Below are positions 13,070 to 23,564 of a DNA stretch of 64,000 bases, piece after piece. The notes beneath the pieces are model-generated. The model did not search any database, had not been told where the DNA came from, and saw nothing but the letters and a program-made list of their open reading frames with translations. Positions within the stretch are counted from its first letter, which is position 1; each line of letters begins with the position of its first letter. A program made the position numbers and the translations under genes. The stretch is from Rhizoctonia solani (taxonomy: Eukaryota > Basidiomycota > Agaricomycetes > Cantharellales > Ceratobasidiaceae): positions 2,399,501 through 2,463,500 of the forward strand of contig NC_057372.1 in the NCBI RefSeq assembly GCF_016906535.1. The letters run 5' to 3'.

Positions 13070-13270
13070 AAGGACTGCCGAGTTATGTAAGTCAAGTCGA
13101 TTTTCTCAAGGTTATTTGGCGTGAGAGAGTGAATATAGCTGCGATTCCTCCGGGTAACGTAGAACCAACCGCGAATCTTAGAAGTCCAGTGATGGTTGGG
13201 AGGGCTATCGCGGCCAGGCGTGATAGTCACGTGACCTGACCACTTGCTCTGTCACCTCTGTGCCACGCCG
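13070..13270. promoter_or_regulatory. Short divergent promoter region POLD3/RAI1
   Basis: Only 201 bp separate the ATG of POLD3 (minus) from the ATG of RAI1 (plus), so both genes must draw on this interval for initiation. I see no certain TATA element or named operator in it. The palindromic GTCACGTGAC around 13227-13236 contains a CACGTG E-box, a plausible bHLH site. Confidence 0.45.
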
Positions 13271-14775
13271 ATGTCGAACCACAAAAGGAAAATCCAGGAT
13301 ACCGACGATGCCACATTGCTCCCGCCTTTAAAGCAGTCCAAAGTCGAAGATAAAGAAAATAACAAAACTAGGGTAACCCAGTACACGTTATCTCTCGAAA
13401 CGTCACCTGCAGAGCCCTCTCCAGCCATTGGACAACCGCAGCAACTTACTTGTTTCTCCTACACTCCAAACCGAGAGCTCCGTTTTGATAGTTCCGCTCT
13501 TAAATACTACGTGCCTGCTCCTATAAATGCCGACCTAGGTTACCGTTATGAACATTGGACTAAGCGTCCAGAAGAACGAGGCCGGATCGACAGTTTATTG
13601 CGAGCCATAGGACAAGATCACATTGTTGGAGAGCGTAAGAAGGGGGCTTTTATATGTTGGAGAGGAGTCATGACAAAGTAAGAGTGCCTTAAGTGAGTGT
13701 CCTATCTCACCCGGCGTGAAGGCTCTTGACTGCACCCTTTGAAAACCGAGATTCAGTGAACTTGAACCTCATGTTTGTTGACAGCTGCATTTATGCAGAA
13801 GAGCATACGACCGATACCGCCCTCGCTGAAAAGTAGGCGCTTTTTCATCTTATAGATGTCCTACTTAATTGCATGATTGGTACAGGGAGAATATGGCCCC
13901 TCGACAACGCCGCATGACGTACTATGGTTATTCCTTCGAGTCATTCAGCACATGGGAGGAACCACTGCAACGAAAGGAGCAACATCTAGAAAGAGATAGA
14001 ACCAGATGTTGGAGCGGTGACGTTGATACCAATGTACAGTTTTGCAGCGTTGTGAAAACAAAGATAGGCGCAGAACGAATGATTCTGGGTGGAGAGGTAG
14101 ATTGTTGTAAAGGTACGTACCAGCAAGAGATCGTCTTCGCCCAATTTCAATCAAATTTCAGATCGGTATACTGGACAACCAAACACGTATGTTGAATTAA
14201 AGACAAGTATGGTAATTCGTAATGCTCAAGACGAAGAGCGTTTTGAGCGCAAACTACTCAAGTTTTGGGCCCAATCCTTTCTGTTGGGTGTACCAGTGGG
14301 TATACATCACTTGGTGTTAATTTTCAGTTAAAACTGAGCGCATCGACCTTTTGTGGCCTGACAAAGTATAGGAAATTGTAGTAGGGTTTCGAAGTCATCA
14401 AGGCCGTATAACAACTCTTCAAACTTTTGAAACCCTAGCACTACCACGTATGGTGCGAGGAAAACCGGCGCTTGGGATCCCAAACCGTGCCTCTTATTTG
14501 CTGAAAAAGTACTACAATTTATCAGATCAACTCTGACGGAGCACAATCGAAACAAAAGCAAGGATGCCACTGATATCTCATCTAGTCCGACCAGCGCTAG
14601 GAGGCCTGAAGAGGTGGAGAACATGGATGTATGGAGGTTGGAGATTAGGCCTGGTACACGTATGGTAACGCTGTACAAACTTGAGCCAACCGAAGTTGAA
14701 GAAGTAGTCAATGATGAAGATCGAGTGGGATTCTTGCCAACTTGGTTCTGGAATGCAGTTACTGATAAGGTGTAG
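13271..14775 (+). CDS. RAI1: RAI1/DXO decapping nuclease
   Basis: Start ATG 13271. Exons are 13271-13677, 13722-13832 and 13886-14112, followed by two more, with stop at 14773-14775. Diagnostic RAI1/DXO segments are LKYYVPAPINADLGYRYEHW, TKRPEERGRID and FICWRGVMTK, then LLTAPFENRD. Catalytic motifs follow: GGEVDCC with the metal-binding acidic residues, then YVELKTSM carrying the E-x-K active-site pair. The C-terminal part WDPKPCLLFAEKVLQFIR is as expected. The family hydrolyses incomplete or NAD-type 5' caps and, with the exonuclease Rat1/Xrn2, supports nuclear RNA quality control and termination. One base is missing from the A4 at 14461-14464: with A5 the frame runs from LPRMVRGK into TGAWDPKP. 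Converges on the ZC3H15 gene 75 bp away. Confidence 0.92.
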
Positions 14776-14850
14776 TAGATAGTGTGGTTAATCAATGTCT
14801 GCGTATATGATATAGGTGACATGTAATTTAAGTTGATTCTGGGCACACTG

Positions 14851-16338
14851 TCATGTTTCCTTCTGCTTGCCCTTGTCTTCGACATTACTTTCTCTCTCCT
14901 CTTCGCCGTCAATTTGTGCTTCGTTAAAGTTGCGTATAAGTTCCTGCTCCTCCCGATCATCTTCATCTTGCTTTTCTTTCCGATAAGCACTAAAGTCCCA
15001 GTCGGGCTCTTCGTCTGAATCTTGTTCGAACCATTCCGGATTGTATTGAAACTAAACGGTGTTGGGATGAGCACTGATGCCTCGGGCGTGTCATTTAACT
15101 TACCAGATCTCTTCCAGACATGCCAACATTTTTGCCTGCGGCAGCTTGTGCATCTTTCGTCTTTCGTAGAGCATCCTCTTCTGCCGCCTTCTTGTTCAGC
15201 CGAGTTTTTTTCCACACGGCAAACGTTTCTGGGGTGACTGGTGTAAGATTACTCCCAAGTTTGTGTCTCTGTCGGTGATGTCAGCTATAGACAAGGGTAT
15301 ACAGGTACTAATTGTGTACCTCGACCTCTAAGAATTCCTCCAGCGATATTGTGTTTGCTTTCGCAGCCTCTTCTGCGGCCTTCCTTTCGGATTTTAATAC
15401 GAACCCTGGGGGTAACGCATGTCGATACATGCATTTTTCACCCCCATTAGGACATTCCCAAAACCATCCAAATCTATTAATTTGGTTTTATTAGTATCTA
15501 AATGCGTTACTTTTATGGTTCGACCTACTTCCCAGACTCGATTGCATCGATGAAATGCTTGCATACAATCTGCACATTACTGGGTCACTTTGTCTGTTCA
15601 ATAAATATGCATAATCCCCTACATCTGTTGTTGTCCTTGGATTCCCATGTTTGGAAAGAATGACGTTTTGCAGTTTCTCCTGGTCCCATTTATCCATGGT
15701 ATCTTAGTAAATTATGGCGTCAGGACTGGTCAGCTACCTGACGTTTAAAGGCAACTAACCATTGGCCTTATCGTCTCGTGAATCAGAATAAATATCCTTC
15801 TTCTCTTGCTTTCGCTCAACATCTCTGTCATGAGAGAATTTGCACTTGTTCCCCTTGTCACAGTTCCCGGCCTTGAAATAGACACATAGTACAGTCTTGG
15901 GGTCTTGATATATGACTATAAGTACGTCATTCAAGATCAAGGCAAGCGACGACATACCAACACCAAAAGGTACTTTCTGTGCTACTTGAACTGGTTTAAA
16001 GAGTTCCCCCTCTTCTTTCTTTCGCTTTTCCGCATCAGCTTTCTCTTTGGCGCGGAGTGCCTTTTCCCTCTCCTTCTCTAACTATAAATCAGGTCAATAA
16101 TGGTACCCTGAACGTCAGTAGGGTCAACGAGCCTCTTGTTTGTTCTTTCCTGCACGAGACTGCTCATTTTGAATTCGAGCAATATCTTTCTGAACTTTTG
16201 CTGATTTATTTTTCTGGAGACCATATCCATCAGGTTAGAGTATATCATATGAGGGGGAGGACTGACATTCTTCAGTCCGAAAGTTTTGTCATCCTTGACT
16301 TTGGAAGAGGAGGGCTTTTGCTGCTGTTTAGGGGGCAT
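14851..16338 (-). CDS. TMA46: CCCH zinc-finger protein, ZC3H15/Tma46 family
   Basis: Start ATG 16338-16336 opens MPPKQQQKP and then DDKTFGLKN, the family's N-terminal signature. Exon 1 ends at 16267 and the next begins at 16213, giving [20 protein letters not shown] finger follows: [19 protein letters not shown] (C-x7-C-x5-C-x3-H). A second, looser finger is [20 protein letters not shown] with an upstream Cys. The C-terminal half is acidic and Lys-rich with coiled-coil character and holds the conserved [10 protein letters not shown] region. Stop at 14853-14851. Family members bind the GTPase DRG1/Rbg1, protect it from degradation and associate with translating ribosomes in the cytoplasm. All exons read through with ordinary splice sites, one of the intact genes here. 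Divergent from Lon. Confidence 0.92.
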
Positions 16339-16647
16339 TAGTGAGTAACAAAGAATCGAGCTAGAAGTTTGGTGCGAATCAGCAAGATAGGTCAATAGTC
16401 CGTCGGGGGTAGTGGTGGCTTTAAATTAGACGCCAGACCCGCGGATCATGATCTCTGTTTCATCTAATCTGATAAATAATCAAGGTCGTCAGATCGGGTT
16501 TTGTCAGCGTCATTTGGGAAACATCTCACCACCACTCCTTGGTAGGGTTTGCGACGAGCCCAATCGTTCGAGAGTCTGCGGTCGCATTAAGCCTTGCCTA
16601 GTCCAACTCGTTATCTGAGCGGCTGGTGCTGTGGCCCACATTCCACG
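16339..16647. promoter_or_regulatory. Divergent intergenic region ZC3H15/Lon
   Basis: 309 bp between two divergent start codons. A TTG-led in-frame extension of Lon reaches back to 16594, but the first ATG is 16648. I see no certain TATA box or repeat here. Confidence 0.35.
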
Positions 16648-19600
16648 ATGGCCACCAAGTGGCCGTGGGTCATTCCAAGAGTGACGCGTTCACCCAGGAT
16701 ATCGGTGCAACCAACATCCGGTATTTGTGCCACTCGTTCAATTCTTCATAACTCAAGTTATCCCTTATTGCACGTTCAAACTAGAGCTCTTGGGCTCGCA
16801 CGAGCTTTACGGGGCTTCTCGTCTACGCATACGACCAGCTATCTCCGGCCTACCGCATCACTCTCATACCCTCGGTGGATCAACAATCGCCAGGGCCTTC
16901 GGAATAACAACAAGGAAGATTCCGAAGAGGTCACTGCAGAGGAATCTGAGAAACAGGATGAACACCAAGACGATTCGACGTCTCGATGAGCTCTTCAAAC
17001 GACGATAGCCACCAGACTCCACCGGCATCCTCTTCTTCAGGCACATCTGGCTCTGATGATGGCTCGGACAACTCTTCTGGATCTTCACCACCCGGCTCGC
17101 ACTCATCCTCATCGTCAGACCCACCTTCTCCGACTTCTGCCCTCACAAAACAGACTGTCCCCGAAGTGTACCCACAGGTTTTGGCTTTACCGATTACCCG
17201 CCGCCCGCTATTTCCCGGATTTTACAAAGCCGTCGTTGTTCGAAACCCGGCCGTAGTCTCAGCCATCAAGGAAATGATGAAACGAGGACAACCATACTTG
17301 GGAGCTTTCTTGTTAAAGGATGAGAATGCGGACAGTGACATCATTACGGATATCGATTCGGTTCACCAGGTTGGAGTTTTTGCTCAGATCACGAGTGTAT
17401 TCCCCGCAAGTAAAGGAGACACTGCTGGAAAAGACGAAGGTCAAGAGGAAAGTCTCACGGCTGTTCTTTACCCACATCGACGAATTAGGATAACGGATCT
17501 CATAACACCGGCCGCTGAATCGGTATCTACTGCCACTATTGAAGAGGTTCCTCCTGAAACGACTGAATTAGCTGAACCAGAAGCACAGAAACTCTCTGGT
17601 AAGTCGCAACTATCTTCCTCGCAAGGACACCACGCTAGAACTCGTATCTCCAGGTACCGTTCAAACTTCGTTCCTTCACAATTATGCGGTATCCCTAGCC
17701 AACGTCGAGAACCTTGCTGTACAACCGTATAGCAAATCGAACCAGTACATCCGAGCCGTCATGTCGGAGATTGTCTCTGTCTTCAAGGATATCGCTCAAC
17801 TCAATCCTCTATTCCGTGACCAGATCACCAACTTTACGATCAGCCAGAGTGCAAACAACGTATTTGATGAGCCCGACAAATTGGCCGATTTTGCTGCAGC
17901 AGTATCTACAGGCGAAGTCAATGAACTTCAGGATGTTCTCGAGAGCTTGATTGTAGAGGAGCGCCTCCAGAAGGCACTTTTGGTCTTGAAAAAGGAACTC
18001 ATCAATGCCCAGCTTCAGAGCAAGATCTCTCGTGACGTCGAAAGCAAGATACAAAAACGGCAGCGAGAGTACTACCTGATGGAACAATTAAAGGGTATCA
18101 AAAAGGAGTTGGGAATGGAGTCCGACGGCAAGGACAAACTGATCGAGAAATTCCGTGAACGTGCCAATTCGCTCAAGATGCCGGAAGGTGTTCGAAAGGT
18201 ATTCGAGGAAGAGTTGAACAAGCTCCAGCATTTGGAACCTGCTGCATCCGAAGCAAATGTAACTCGAAATTATCTGGACTGGTTGACTCAGGTTTGTATG
18301 ATAACTTCTGGGTATATGCACATGACTGATACATAAATCAGATCCCATGGGGCCAACACTCCAAGGAAAATATTCGATAGCACACGCAACCAAGGTACTT
18401 GATGAAGACATTATGGATTGAAGGATGTCAAAGATCGTATCTTGGAATTCCTTGCAGTAGGAAACTTCGTGGGACGGTGGAAGGCAAAATCATCTGCTTT
18501 GTTGGCCCTCCTGGTGTCGGCAAGACATCCATTGGGAAGAGCATTGCCCGGCTCTCAATCGCCAGTTCTTCCGTTTCTCGGTTGGAGGCTTGACGGACGT
18601 TGCTGAAATCAAAGGACACCGGAGAACCTACGTTGGGTGAGAGCGATGCGGGTTTTATCAGGATCAAGACTGATCATTATTAGAGCACTCCCGAGCAAGA
18701 TTATCCAGGCTCTAAAGCGGGTTGGACTGAAAACCCCCTCATCTTGATCGATGAAGTTGACAAGATTGGTCGCGGTCACAACGGCGACCCTGCAAGTGCA
18801 CTGCTCGAATGCTCGACCCGGAGCAAAATTCGGCATTTTTGGATCATTAGTAAGTGGTGATTCTGAGACGATTGTAATTGATTCTAATGTCATCTTAGCA
18901 TGGACGTCCCTGTCGACTTGTCCCGCATCCTCTTTGTTTGTACTGGTGAGTGCTTTACACCGCTCCAGAATCCGCGCCTGAATTTGAATCTAGCCAACAA
19001 CCTGGACACGATTCCTGCTCCATTACTCGACCGTATGGAGGTTCTCGAAGTCAGCGGATATGTCTCGGAGGAAAAGACTCAAATCGCAGAGCGATACCTG
19101 GCCCCAAGCCAAGGAAGCATCTGGTCTCAAGGAAGCTAACGTTACTCTTGACCCTTCGGCTATCGACCACCTGATCAAGTACTACTGCCGCGAAAGTGGT
19201 GTTCGTAACCTAAAGAAGCACATCGACAAGGTACGCGTGCGTGTACCTGAGCTACCAGCCACTGTTGACCTCAAGTCCGATAGATTTATCGAAAGGCCGC
19301 ATTCAAGATCGTTACCGACCTTGGAGAAGAGGTTTTCCCTGAAGAGACAACCACATCCGATAAGCCCAAAGACGGACAACCCGAAAAGACTGTCGAATCA
19401 ACCGAGCCTGCGCCAAATGCCCCAACCGCCAAGACGGAGAGCGGCCAAACAACGGTGACGACCGAAGAGCGCAAACCGCTCAAGGTTCCCGACTCGGTCT
19501 CGATCATGATCAACCGGACAACTTGAAGGACTATGTCGGACCACAGATTTATCAAAAGGACAGGTTTTACACGCATGCGCCTCCTGCGGGTGTCAGCACC

Positions 19601-20332
19601 GGATTGGGATATCTTGGGAACGGTTCAGGGGCTGTCATGCCCGTCGAAGCTACCGTAAGTCCCCACACAATTTGTATATTTCCTGTACTAATAATGTGCA
19701 GACAATGCCAGGCAAAGGCGGTCTCCAACTTACTGGTAAACTCGGCGAGGTGATCCGCGAGAGCGCGCAATTGGCGCTGAGCTGGGTCAAATCCCACGCA
19801 CATGAACTAGGAATCACCAATACCCCGGAAGAGCAAACTTTGCATGACCGGGATGTGCACTTGCATATGCCAGAGGGGAGTATCGGAAAGGAAGGACCAA
19901 GCGCAGGGACAGCGATTGCGACTGCGTTTGTTTCGCTACTTACCAAGACAAAGGTCAACCCTGATATTGGTGAGTATTCCTCAATGGGTCTCTATCAAAT
20001 CATCAACTCAGCTCTTGCAAACAGCCATGACCGGAGAACTCTCTCTTGTGGGCCAAGTACTCCCTGTTGGCGGACTCAAAGAGAAGATTCTTGCAGCTCA
20101 TAGGGCAGGAATAAAGACTATCCTCGCACCGAGCGCCAACCGCCCAGACATTGAAGAAAATGTCCCCGAGAGCGTCAAGACGGGTATCCGGTTTGTGTTT
20201 GTGGATGACATTCGACAAGTATTACACGAGGTGTTCAAGGGAGAACCAATTGCCGAGCGGTGGAAGGAGACGCTTCCGCAATTGACCGAACCAGTGACGT
20301 CCGAGGGTGCTCAAAAGTCTTTGTCGTCTTAG
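16648..20332 (+). CDS. PIM1: Mitochondrial Lon protease (Pim1), frame broken many times
   Basis: ATP-dependent serine protease of the mitochondrial matrix that degrades damaged proteins. The ATG at 16648 opens an Arg/Ser-rich presequence with little acidity, followed by an acidic/Ser-rich linker. The LON substrate-binding domain starts near 17175 ([18 protein letters not shown]). The helical region includes [18 protein letters not shown]. The AAA+ core has Walker [14 protein letters not shown] near 18500 and Walker [12 protein letters not shown] near 18740. The protease domain has catalytic Ser in EGPSAG near 19890 and Lys in [12 protein letters not shown] near 20070. Stop at 20330-20332. At least eight single bases are missing by comparison with the family: near 18371, 18409, 18462-18464, 18550, 18734-18738, 18808, 19102-19105 and 19514, plus one near 16985. 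The catalytic residues are all present, so sequencing error is likelier than a dead gene. Confidence 0.88.
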
Positions 20333-20400
20333 ATTTGTTTTGTTCGTTATATGCGTTGAAGTAAAGTTTGCATTTAGGCTATCATTTGCATTATAACAAT

Positions 20401-20411
20401 CCCCCCCCCCC
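20401..20411. repeat. Poly-C homopolymer (11 bases)
   Basis: Eleven consecutive C in the spacer between the convergent Lon and Hop2 genes. It is the longest C run I noticed in the window and a likely length-uncertain position. Confidence 0.8.
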
Positions 20412-20491
20412 ATGTTCAATACAATTAATCTTAAAATTACAATGACGAGAACCATATGATATGAACAACACGAGCGGTACAAACGACCGTT

Positions 20492-21595
20492 TCACTTTCT
20501 TCCTTTAGCTTTGACACAAAGTTCGCTCTTTTCCAACTCGACGTGCTCGGAGGTATCCTGCTCAACACCCAAGTCTTCCAACAGCTCGGCAGCCTCTGAG
20601 CTCGACAACGTATCCGCTCGAAGATCCCACATCCTTCAACCAACGCATTGAGCCTCTATTCGCCACCGCAAAACCACCGACATAACTCACATCTTGAACA
20701 CTCGTTTCCTTTTCACCCACTCGGCTCTCCACCGCACCCAATCAGCGTCCAACCGCGCCAAGTCGGATTCCGATATCGGTGCTTGGCCCATACGAAGCGG
20801 CTCGAGCGCGCGCGTCAACCGTTCAATCTATTCCACAGGACTAGGGAGTTATACCACACACTTCTGTCCTCTCCTGAAAAAAATATGTACAAACGCACCT
20901 GGCTCTGCGTTTCCTCGATGTTTTTCCCAAATCATCGTCCGTCGGACTCGACTTGACCTTGCTCAACTCTTTCCACCACCGCAAGGACTCATTACCACAT
21001 GTATGCGCCCAAAAGGAAAAGAGGGGGAGGTGAATGGTCTTCCATGCTCACCTGCGTTTAACCGTTTTAGATCCACCGTACGGTCCTTGACCAGCTCTTT
21101 CGTCTTTTCGAGCTCGGCGGACAACGAGTCGATTTCGGCTGGTGCGAGTTCCGAGGTTGATGATTGGGGCGCGACAAATACGTTGCTTTTCCTAGACACG
21201 GTGTTTGATAAAGAAAAAAAAAAGGATAGTTGGTCAAAGCGATAGGAGAGTAGTATGTGTAGACGAACCATATGTCTTTTGAGTGACCAGCTCTCGTTCG
21301 GCAAGCGAGAGCAGAATCTTTTGCGTTGCAGCTTTCGAAACTGCGTTTTTGAGATTGGCGGATATGTCCGCTGCATATATCCGGATCAGACCATAGACGA
21401 GGAAAGATAAGGGGACAAATAGACAAACACGATCCGTACGGTCTGTTGGTCTGCCATCAACAATGTTAGCTCCTCACTATCGAGGTTTACCCAGGAATTA
21501 GGAAAAGAGGGGACAACCTTTTTGAGATACTTTAGTACTGCGTCTTCAGCGTCTTTTCCCTTGAGCTGAGCGACCTTTTCCTTGTCCAAGACCAT
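20492..21595 (-). CDS. HOP2: Homologous-pairing protein 2 (Hop2/PSMC3IP)
   Basis: Start ATG 21595-21593, stop 20494-20492. The N-terminal winged helix reads VLDKEKVAQLKGKDAEDAVL then KYLKK, and after introns TNRPYG, DISANLKNAVSKAATQKILL and SLAERELVTQKTYG, the expected TBPIP/Hop2 pattern. A coiled coil follows (IDSLSAELEKTKELVKDRTV). The C-terminal domain contains LDADWVRWRAEWVKRKRVFK and ends ELLEDLGVEQDTSE plus a Lys-rich tail. Hop2 with Mnd1 forms the heterodimer that stimulates Rad51/Dmc1 strand invasion during meiotic recombination in the nucleus. Length is close to the family norm of 200-220 residues. Introns are short with normal borders. The region upstream is strongly purine-biased on the plus strand. 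Confidence 0.9.
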
Positions 21596-22450
21596 GTTTG
21601 CAAATCCACAGTCTCGAGAAAGTGAAGGGGCGTGGCGCAACGCGTGCCAGGGTCGAGGCGCGTGGGCAAGGATGTGTTATTCGAACGCGTACGAGGGGCG
21701 TGTCTAGAGTGTATGCGCAAAGAAGAAAAATACGGTGGTGAGCCGCCGGGACGATCAACCACAAGACGCCACCCCTGATCCTCGGACTTGAGCGCTTAGA
21801 GACGCGAGTTGATATCCGGTGGCGAAGCTGGAGTGGCTAAGGCCGTCGTGTCCGGGATTGGATCGTCGCGAGTGACAGCACAGAATCGTTCATAATTCAT
21901 GAAATGCGTAACAACTCGAGCGAGTACAAACAGACAAGCGGGCAGACAAGCAGATGTGCATGAGCGGTGCTGGGTGTAAAACGGAAATGAGGGTGGGCGC
22001 GGTGTTGGAGAACGGGAAATATGGACAGGGAACGGGAAGAGGCGAGAATATGGACAGGGAAGAGAACAAGAGAAGAAACAAATGAAAGACGAGGCAGAGA
22101 GGACAATAGGCACAGTGAAAGAGAATAAATCCAAAACGAACAAGGCGAAAGAAAAAAAAGTCAAGTGAAAGATCAAGCGAGGCCAAGCGGGATAAATAGC
22201 CGAGGGCTGCGATAAAAAGAAAAGATTGGGCGAGGAGACGCCGGGACAACAGGGGTAGTAATACAACCGGGGAGGGGATAATAAGCTGAGGAGCCATCCG
22301 GTGAGGGAGCCGATTTGACTTGATAGTGTTACAGCAATACAGAGCACGAGACGAGAGTGGAGTACAGACAGCAGTCGGGACGGTGGTGGTGCATCTGAAC
22401 AAGTCAGTATGGAAAGAGCGAGAGATGGAAGGACTCACATGTACAAGAAA
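21596..22450. other. Intergenic, purine-rich plus strand (pyrimidine-rich minus strand)
   Basis: Between the Whi5-like stop and the Hop2 start. From about 21960 to 22440 the plus strand is dominated by G and A. The minus strand is correspondingly C/T-rich and gives long but compositionally biased open frames of Ser, Leu, Pro and Phe, which I do not call genes. It probably holds the 3' UTR of the Whi5-like gene and the promoter of Hop2; CT-rich tracts are common in fungal promoters. Confidence 0.45.
22019..22076. repeat. Two-copy tandem repeat, period 29 bp
   Basis: The string ATATGGACAGGGAA occurs at 22019 and again at 22048, 29 bp apart, and the units continue with similar GA-rich sequence. 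It lies inside the purine-rich tract. Confidence 0.6.
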
Positions 22451-23564
22451 TCAGTGGGTTACACCTCGAGAGCGGTCAATGGTACTATCGTCGTCAAATA
22501 AGCGACGGCCCTGGAGCGGAATGATGGAGCCAGTGCGGGGTGGGAGAGCGGCGGGAGAGGGAGAGACGTTGATATAGTCGCCGAGATTGAAGGGAGCGGT
22601 GGGTTGGGGAGAAACCGGGGGGGTAGAGTGGGTCTGCTGGGATGGCTCGGGAGTAGGGAGCTGTACGGGGTCGGAAGCAGAGGGGAAGAGGACGCGAGCG
22701 GGGGCTGGGGGACCGAGGAGAGCACTGTGGGATGGCTGTGCACGACGAGTGGGAGCGGGGCGAGCAGGGCTGGGGGACGTGGCGAGGAAGAGCATAAGTT
22801 CTGCAGCCTGGGCGTCGTCGGGCTGGGGGGTGCGGGAGGCCGAGTCTGGACGCGGGACGGATGAAGCGCTCGAGGTGCGGGAAAGGGTGGTGGCTGGGGT
22901 GGTTGCTCCTGCTCGCATGATAGCGGTAAGAGTGGTAGCAGCGTTGATGTCCTCGCGCTCGGTGGAGAGAGCGTGCGGGTGTCTGCGACGGGGAGCATTG
23001 CGCACGGTCCTCCCGGGGATGGCGAGTCGCTCACGTGCGTTTGGCTGGGAAGAGGCCACTCCGCGAGCAGAGCCCATTCCGTTCGCTCCGTTGGCGTGTG
23101 GTCGCGAGCGCCGGGGGGCCGGTCCGGGGTCCAGCACCGCCTGGTACAGACTCATCCCTGCACTGCGCCAGATGCGGTTGTTCCCATTGGTGTTGGTGTC
23201 CTGCGCAGGCGGAGGAGGCATGTTGCTTGTGTGGTTCAGCTTGTTGCGCGACGGAGAGACCCCTGCCTCAGTCGTCGGTCGACTCGCGAGCTGGTGCTCC
23301 AGCGATGTCAGCGGCACATGTGCAACGTTGTGTGTCGCCTTGTACGATGCATACGACAGTCTGGCTCGCAGCACACGAGCAAGCTACAGGCAAATGTGAG
23401 CCCCAAGTCATATGCCCCCCCGAGTCTTAAGAACTGACCTTGCTGAACTCGGTGCGGGCGAGAAATGTATCAATCGCCTTTTGGCGCTGAGCTTGCTCTT
23501 CGGCGTCGAGCATCTCGGTCTGTTGTGGTGACGGCGTCGTGTTCGGCGACCCGGTCTGCGCCAT
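22451..23564 (-). CDS. Whi5/Nrm1-like G1/S transcriptional repressor
   Basis: Start ATG 23564-23562. Exon 1 is 23564-23439, then an intron to 23384, and exon 2 is 23383-22451. Across the junction the protein reads DTFLARTEFSK, then LARVLRARLSYASYKATHN, the short basic helix with YASYK typical of the Whi5/Nrm1 family. Further on, AAELMLFLATSPSPAR resembles the motif by which family members contact the SBF/MBF complex. The rest is Pro/Ser/Thr-rich and disordered with many SP/TP sites suited to CDK control, including LPTPEPSQQ and VSPSP. Whi5-type proteins hold back G1/S transcription until cyclin-CDK phosphorylates them. The length of about 350 residues fits. Both exons are intact. A long plus-strand open frame lies opposite exon 2 but is only its GC-rich shadow. 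Confidence 0.72.

Noticed and set aside
14328..15215. 295-codon minus-strand frame
   Set aside because: Spans the antisense of RAI1 and the tail of ZC3H15 in the wrong frame; both true genes are identified by conserved motifs.
21796..22438. Two overlapping minus-strand frames of over 180 codons rich in Leu, Ser, Phe
   Set aside because: Overlapping frames in a C/T-rich strand, low complexity, between well-defined genes; best read as UTR and promoter.
22587..23399. 270-codon plus-strand open frame
   Set aside because: Lies opposite exon 2 of the Whi5-like gene; Gly/Arg/Val/Trp-rich composition is the reverse-complement shadow of a GC-rich Pro/Ala/Ser coding exon.
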